Below, one piece after another: positions 59,890 to 64,000 of a DNA stretch of 64,000 nucleotides (its first letter is position 1; each line of letters starts with the position of its first letter). Position numbers and translations under genes: made by a program. Source of the DNA: Panaeolus papilionaceus (lineage: Eukaryota; Basidiomycota; Agaricomycetes; Agaricales); NCBI GenBank assembly GCA_015501605.1, contig JADNRZ010000037.1, positions 124,001 through 188,000 of the forward strand, given 5' to 3'. The notes beneath the pieces are model-generated. The model was not told the origin of the DNA. It saw nothing but the letters and a program-made list of their open reading frames with translations, and made no database searches.

Positions 59890-60467
59890 CTATTTCCCCT
59901 GTTGTTTAATCTCATCAAGCAGTGCATCAAGGGTTTCGCGAATCTCACACCTATCCTCCCTGGCATTCACCACCTCTTGCACAATCGTCTCCAGAGCCGT
60001 CACTATAGCAGAGAGGTGTGCTTCTGCAAGAACTGGTCCATCTTCAGCCTTCTTCTCCATGCGACGTTTCTTTCTGGTAGCCATGCTGGGGCCGCTACCA
60101 TTAGCTTCGCCCTGTGCAGGTCTCTTCAATTGAGGTTTGATCTGAAAATCCAAGGTAGAGTACATCAGAAAGTGTCACCGAAAATGAAAAAGATCGGATT
60201 GGTTATTTGACTTACACCAGCTTGTGAAGCCCCTGCAGAGACATTGAGGACATTTCCCCTATACCCAAGACCTTGCGGTGGGGGGCTGCTAATATCAGGA
60301 GATGAGGTCTTCCTTATTTTGATAGGGGGAAAATCGGAGATCTCAATCGAGTCTGAGTCTGACAACTTGTTGTAGTTTGGTTTACTAGTAGTAGTACTAC
60401 TATAGTTTGTGGTTAGAATGCGCAGGAAATAGGCTTGAAGAGAAAGGATAACTTACATTCTGGGCAT
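59890..60467 (-). CDS. Small nuclear coiled-coil protein, 148 aa
   Basis: Three minus-strand exons (60467-60457, 60399-60216, 60141-59890) sum to 148 codons plus stop. The start is MPR in an 11-base first exon, followed by KLSDSDSIEISDFPPIKIRK, a Pro/Gly stretch, then a basic nuclear-localisation patch (ATRKKRRMEKKAED) and a C-terminal heptad helix (VTALETIVQEVVNAREDRCE followed by IRETLDALLDEIKQQ). No family name. It converges on the Plavaka 2 gene at ~150 bases, so it could be an accessory gene of that element; that is inference. Confidence 0.6.
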
Positions 60468-61779
60468 GTTAACGACAGATACTATTCAGCTTTGCCAACC
60501 ATGTTGTGTTTTTATAACCGTTCAATATTCAGGGTTGCAATGAGCCCCTCAAGGGTTGGATGGTGGAGGTGTAATGATGACAACAGTGTGGAGGTATACT
60601 CCTCCACTAGCAAGCACCAGCAGCACCACTTAGTATAAATTATTGCGCCGATCAATGCATCAATTTAAATTCATACATGGCTCCAAAATGTCGTTTGAAC
60701 AGCAAAAAGGTGCAGCAACTCCTGTAGGATAAGTACATGATTGAAGCAATTCTGTAAGGCGACATATGTTGACCAGCTAGATGAGCAAGTGAATTATATA
60801 ATATGTAGAAGTATTTCTTCAATACTGTTATGCTAATGGCAGATTCTTACACCGCATACATCTCTAAGCTAGGGCTTTGATATTGGTATCTACTATTGGA
60901 TTTCATGCATCTAGGTGCATGGGAAAAATCCGGCTGCCAATGTTTTATAAGAGACGGTGCTAGAGTTGGAGCATCCATTTATGAGCAATGCATCTATTCC
61001 AGTAGTTAAACATAGCCCGGTAACTATTTGACTTCTACATAAGGCTGTACAAGTATTACACCTGTTATGCAAGATAAAAGGTCTCTCATAATACCCATAC
61101 CTGGTCCTACAAGCTATTTGTATGATTATAAGCACTATAAGGTCAAATATGAGTTCCCTCAATTTAGTGATGACTTGCCAACCAGGAAATTTTGATGGTC
61201 TTCAAGGGTGAATCTCGATGAAAAAGAAACCAAAATGGTTGTCAGTGGAGAAGAGAAGAGGAAATATATCAACTTACCTTCTCACAAGAGCGACTCCGAC
61301 ACCCTGGCCACAGCGGGGCTGATAACTTGAACAGAAGAGCAGCTTCACTTGAAACTACCATAACACCAGGCTGCCAGAAAGAGGCCCCTCTACCCCTCTC
61401 ACCTGATCTGGAACAATGCTGTCAACGTTAAGCCCCCAAAAGTGCGCATATATGTGCGTTTTTCTATCACATACATTTGAGATAACACACCAATGGCATC
61501 AATATTATGATGGACTTATCGCCGTGACAGCCTGAAGCGACAGTAGACACTGTAGTTAGGAAGGGTCGGCTTGAGCACGGGATACGAGGATAGTAGGGGA
61601 CAGTATCGATGTGGGTGAAGCCGGTCGTGGTGATGGTGGTGGTACGGAGGAAGGAAGGGGCAGGGACTTAGACAAATTGAATTCTTCGGTCTTGACAAAC
61701 TTCGAAGTGATCATGTGAGCGTATGGAAAATTCATTCGAATAATACTCACAAAAAACTCAATATACTACTTGATAATGA
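60468..61779. other. No supported gene
   Basis: Short frames only. The 3' part, 61240-61440, has possible splice-like borders but no protein family. If Plavaka 2 had a right end, it should be in this stretch; I could not find a TIR. Confidence 0.4.
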
Positions 61780-62060
61780 AGCTCGGACTGCGTCATGTTG
61801 GCTCAGTGGTCATCAGATCCATTTCGTTCAGTAAAACGATGAAAAGAGTACTCATTTACTCACAGATTTTCACGCATATTCACAGTTCAGCTCAGATGCG
61901 CTCAGTTTAAGCGCTATTTGCTCAGATGTGAGTTTCACTGGGTTTCAACACTCATTGGCGACCGTGAACGGGCTTCAACGCCATAAACGGGCACTAACGG
62001 TATCAGCGGCCGTTAGAACGGGTGTGCGAAATTTGCGCCATATTTATTATAGGGGCTTAG
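61780..62060. repeat. Dispersed repeat (CATCTGAG / CAACGCC family), copy B, inverted to copy A
   Basis: CTCAGATGTGAGTTTCACTG at ~61921 matches the reverse complement of 20857-20877. It is followed by GTTTCAAC, TTCAACGCC and GGCCGTTAGAACGG words. Copy A at 20640 has the mirrored order. Confidence 0.6.
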
Positions 62061-62754
62061 CGATCACTGGTTCATCAGTGTGTATCATTGGGAATGCGAG
62101 CTTCAGATGCAGGCCGTGAATATGGTGACCTCAAGGTATCAAGCCGAAATTCACGAAATCGGGGTTTGTCAAACACAAGAAGGGTATGTGTTTGGAAAAT
62201 AGGGGGCAGCTGAGAATCGAGATAGAACAAGCTGGACGCGGAGAATGCAGCATTATGAACCGTGAACAGGAGGGTTTGGAGCAATAGAGGGGACATTGGC
62301 AGCGGGATAGAAGTGCAGGGAGCAGGTGAGAGTGAAAATCGTGATGAAAGAGAGTGGAAGGATTGCAGTGAGCGAGAGAGCAGAGTATGGTCAAGCTGGG
62401 ACTCGGGAGCAATGACGAGTGAAGTGACTGATGCACGAACACGAGATTTATATATTCATAAGGAACGGTCTTGTACCTTTTCGATTTTGACAATCAGCTG
62501 TTTTGACTCTACATTTTGATGTTCGCGTTTTCTCTCGTTACTGCAAGGTAACTGGGAGTACCGTTGGGTTCAGGAAATTATGCTAATGGGAACGGTTTAT
62601 AGTGGGACATGACTCGATGTGCAGAGAGTCTCCAGTCCAGATAATAGGATTCACTAAAACAGATTTAGGCTTTAATTACGGACGCTATGCAGTAGTGTTC
62701 TAGTGGCAATGAACATGGTCATCAAGTGATTCGCATTGCAAACCATGCCGAAAA
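62061..62754. other. No supported gene
   Basis: No family or structure recognised. A 120-codon minus-strand frame (62493-62131) is Ser/Pro/Leu-rich and unconvincing. Confidence 0.4.
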
Positions 62755-64000
62755 AATGATTGTCGGCGTTTGAATTCATGATCGCATCAAACATGGGTTC
62801 ATCTCAAACCACCATCATCGGCTTTCCTTACCTCCGACACTCACCTCATTCCCTGCCTCCCTTTATCCAAACTTTTTATTTAGGTTGAAGATTCTTAGTT
62901 ACCGCTTAAATACGGTTTCTATGATTGCGTTGGGCTCTAACCTGTTTCACTGGCCTTTTTACGACGTGCTGGTCGCGCTATAGAGACCATGGTATCATGG
63001 GTGTCCCTAGTGGCTTTCAAAGTCGTTTAAACTAGGTATATGTGCGTATTTCATTTATTCTTCGTGGCTCTGACTAACGTCGTCTTTTTCAGTGTACTCA
63101 GTTAGAACAATGCTATCATTCTACCCTATTGTTTCCTTCTGTCGCCGTCCTATGGTCGCGTCCTATTAAGTCTACGTCAAGTCCCTGTCATACATCCATG
63201 ATTCCTTCCGCCTCCTCCACTGGATCGTAAATTACGCTATAGCTTATCTGTTCTTCAAAAGGCCCATGGACGTCTAACTTGATTCACTCATCCTTATTAC
63301 GATAGATGACCAGAGGCCACGTCCATCACTCCCTCTCAATTTATGTGCTACGTGTCAAAGACAAAGGAGCCTATGTGACGAAGGATTGGGAATAGGTATG
63401 TGCATTTATTACCTGGACGGCTTGGAAATGCTGAAGATTTGGTAAAACGACGCAGCGGTCAGAGGGCCCACCTTATCTTGTTGTACCGCGTGTGCTCATG
63501 TTGGAGTGCAGGATCGGAATTTGGGTCGGGGTCGATGGCTGTCAGCTGGCGAGAGGGGAGCTACGAGTTCAGAGGGTAGGCAGAGTTCGGAATTGGGTTG
63601 CTAAGAATGTTGGCATGATGGGGCATGTCGATATTAGGATTCTGATCATCACCCATGGCTTACCCTCTTGGAGGAGCGTATAGGATGGATGAAAGGCGCA
63701 CGTTTATCTCAAAATCCACTCCCAAACCGACGTTTCAACCTCCATATCTTCAACCTCCCCTTCTGCACTCTGTTACGCCGTCAACGGCGACTAAAGCTCT
63801 GACACGTCCTTCAATCCTTTTTCGGCGACTGTGACTATACCGCAGGCATTCTCTCAACAAGACCCACCGTTCCCTATGAACCTCACCCAGAACCTCCCTG
63901 AACTGACGCGCCATCTACTCCATCGTTGAATATCCTCATAGAACTCTCTACCAGTACCATTTTCTCATCGCCGGGGTTGCCGTTCACCCTATATTCCTGT
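62755..64000 (+). repeat. Dispersed repeat, copy B (direct copy of 14745-16300)
   Basis: Shares ordered words with copy A: TCAAACCACCATCATCG (62795), TTTCAAAGTCGTTTAAACTAG (63018), TTAGAACAATGCTATC and CTCTGTTACGCCGTCAACGG with GACTAAAGCTCTGAC. It continues to the window edge, so the element is probably cut by it. Confidence 0.65.

Overview
The window looks like nuclear DNA of a mushroom-forming fungus (Agaricomycetes, Basidiomycota). The reasons are dense short introns of about 50-60 nt with GT..AG borders, basidiomycete-expanded families (Plavaka and KDZ transposases, fungal TET/JBP dioxygenases, BTB, DUF6698- and DUF6532-like proteins, SPT5-like KOW proteins, a fungal integrase-core protein) and a very high load of repeats. 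No rRNA, tRNA or CRISPR array was seen, and no long run of housekeeping genes. It reads as an accessory, transposon-rich compartment. Gene models below were spliced by eye; most sum to a multiple of three with canonical borders.

Layout. 1-9.1 kb: a GTPase, an SPT5/KOW-like gene, a BTB gene and a BTB-like gene with an in-frame TGA. 9.4-13.2 kb: a complete integrase-core (DDE) gene and an unknown gene whose 3' end runs into a 632-bp hairpin repeat. 13.2-21.6 kb: nearly gene-free repeat land with hairpin and GCGCT/AAATGTTT repeats, a dispersed repeat, a 1.75-kb TIR element with TTTAAACA subterminal motifs, and a 3-copy tandem repeat. 22-26.7 kb: a DUF6698-like gene and a second SPT5-like gene, both on the minus strand. 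27.3-28.7 kb: a broken, intron-containing fragment of cofactor-independent phosphoglycerate mutase. 29.1-44.9 kb: two inverted, similar ends suggest one roughly 15.7-kb element holding an unknown gene, a Plavaka transposase gene split by a 4.35-kb foldback element, a small membrane coiled-coil gene and a DUF6532-like gene. 45.4-47.2 kb: a complete catalytic region of a TET/JBP 2-oxoglutarate dioxygenase. 47.5-59.7 kb: a second Plavaka transposase gene carrying three nested insertions: a 6.6-kb KDZ element with its own transposase and accessory gene, a 700-bp TIR element, and a 548-bp solo LTR. 59.9-60.5 kb: a small convergent nuclear coiled-coil gene. 60.5-64 kb: repeats.

How the parts relate. 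The strongest story is layered transposition. For three of the four insertions, removing the insert plus one target duplication (9, 4 and 5 bp) restores the host transposase frame, which fixes the borders to the base. A predicted DNA-base-modifying TET/JBP enzyme sits between the large element and the Plavaka/KDZ nest, a linkage known for fungal TET/JBP genes. The paired SPT5-like, BTB, DUF6698 and DUF6532 genes are typical cargo or neighbours in such compartments; their functions are not known from sequence.
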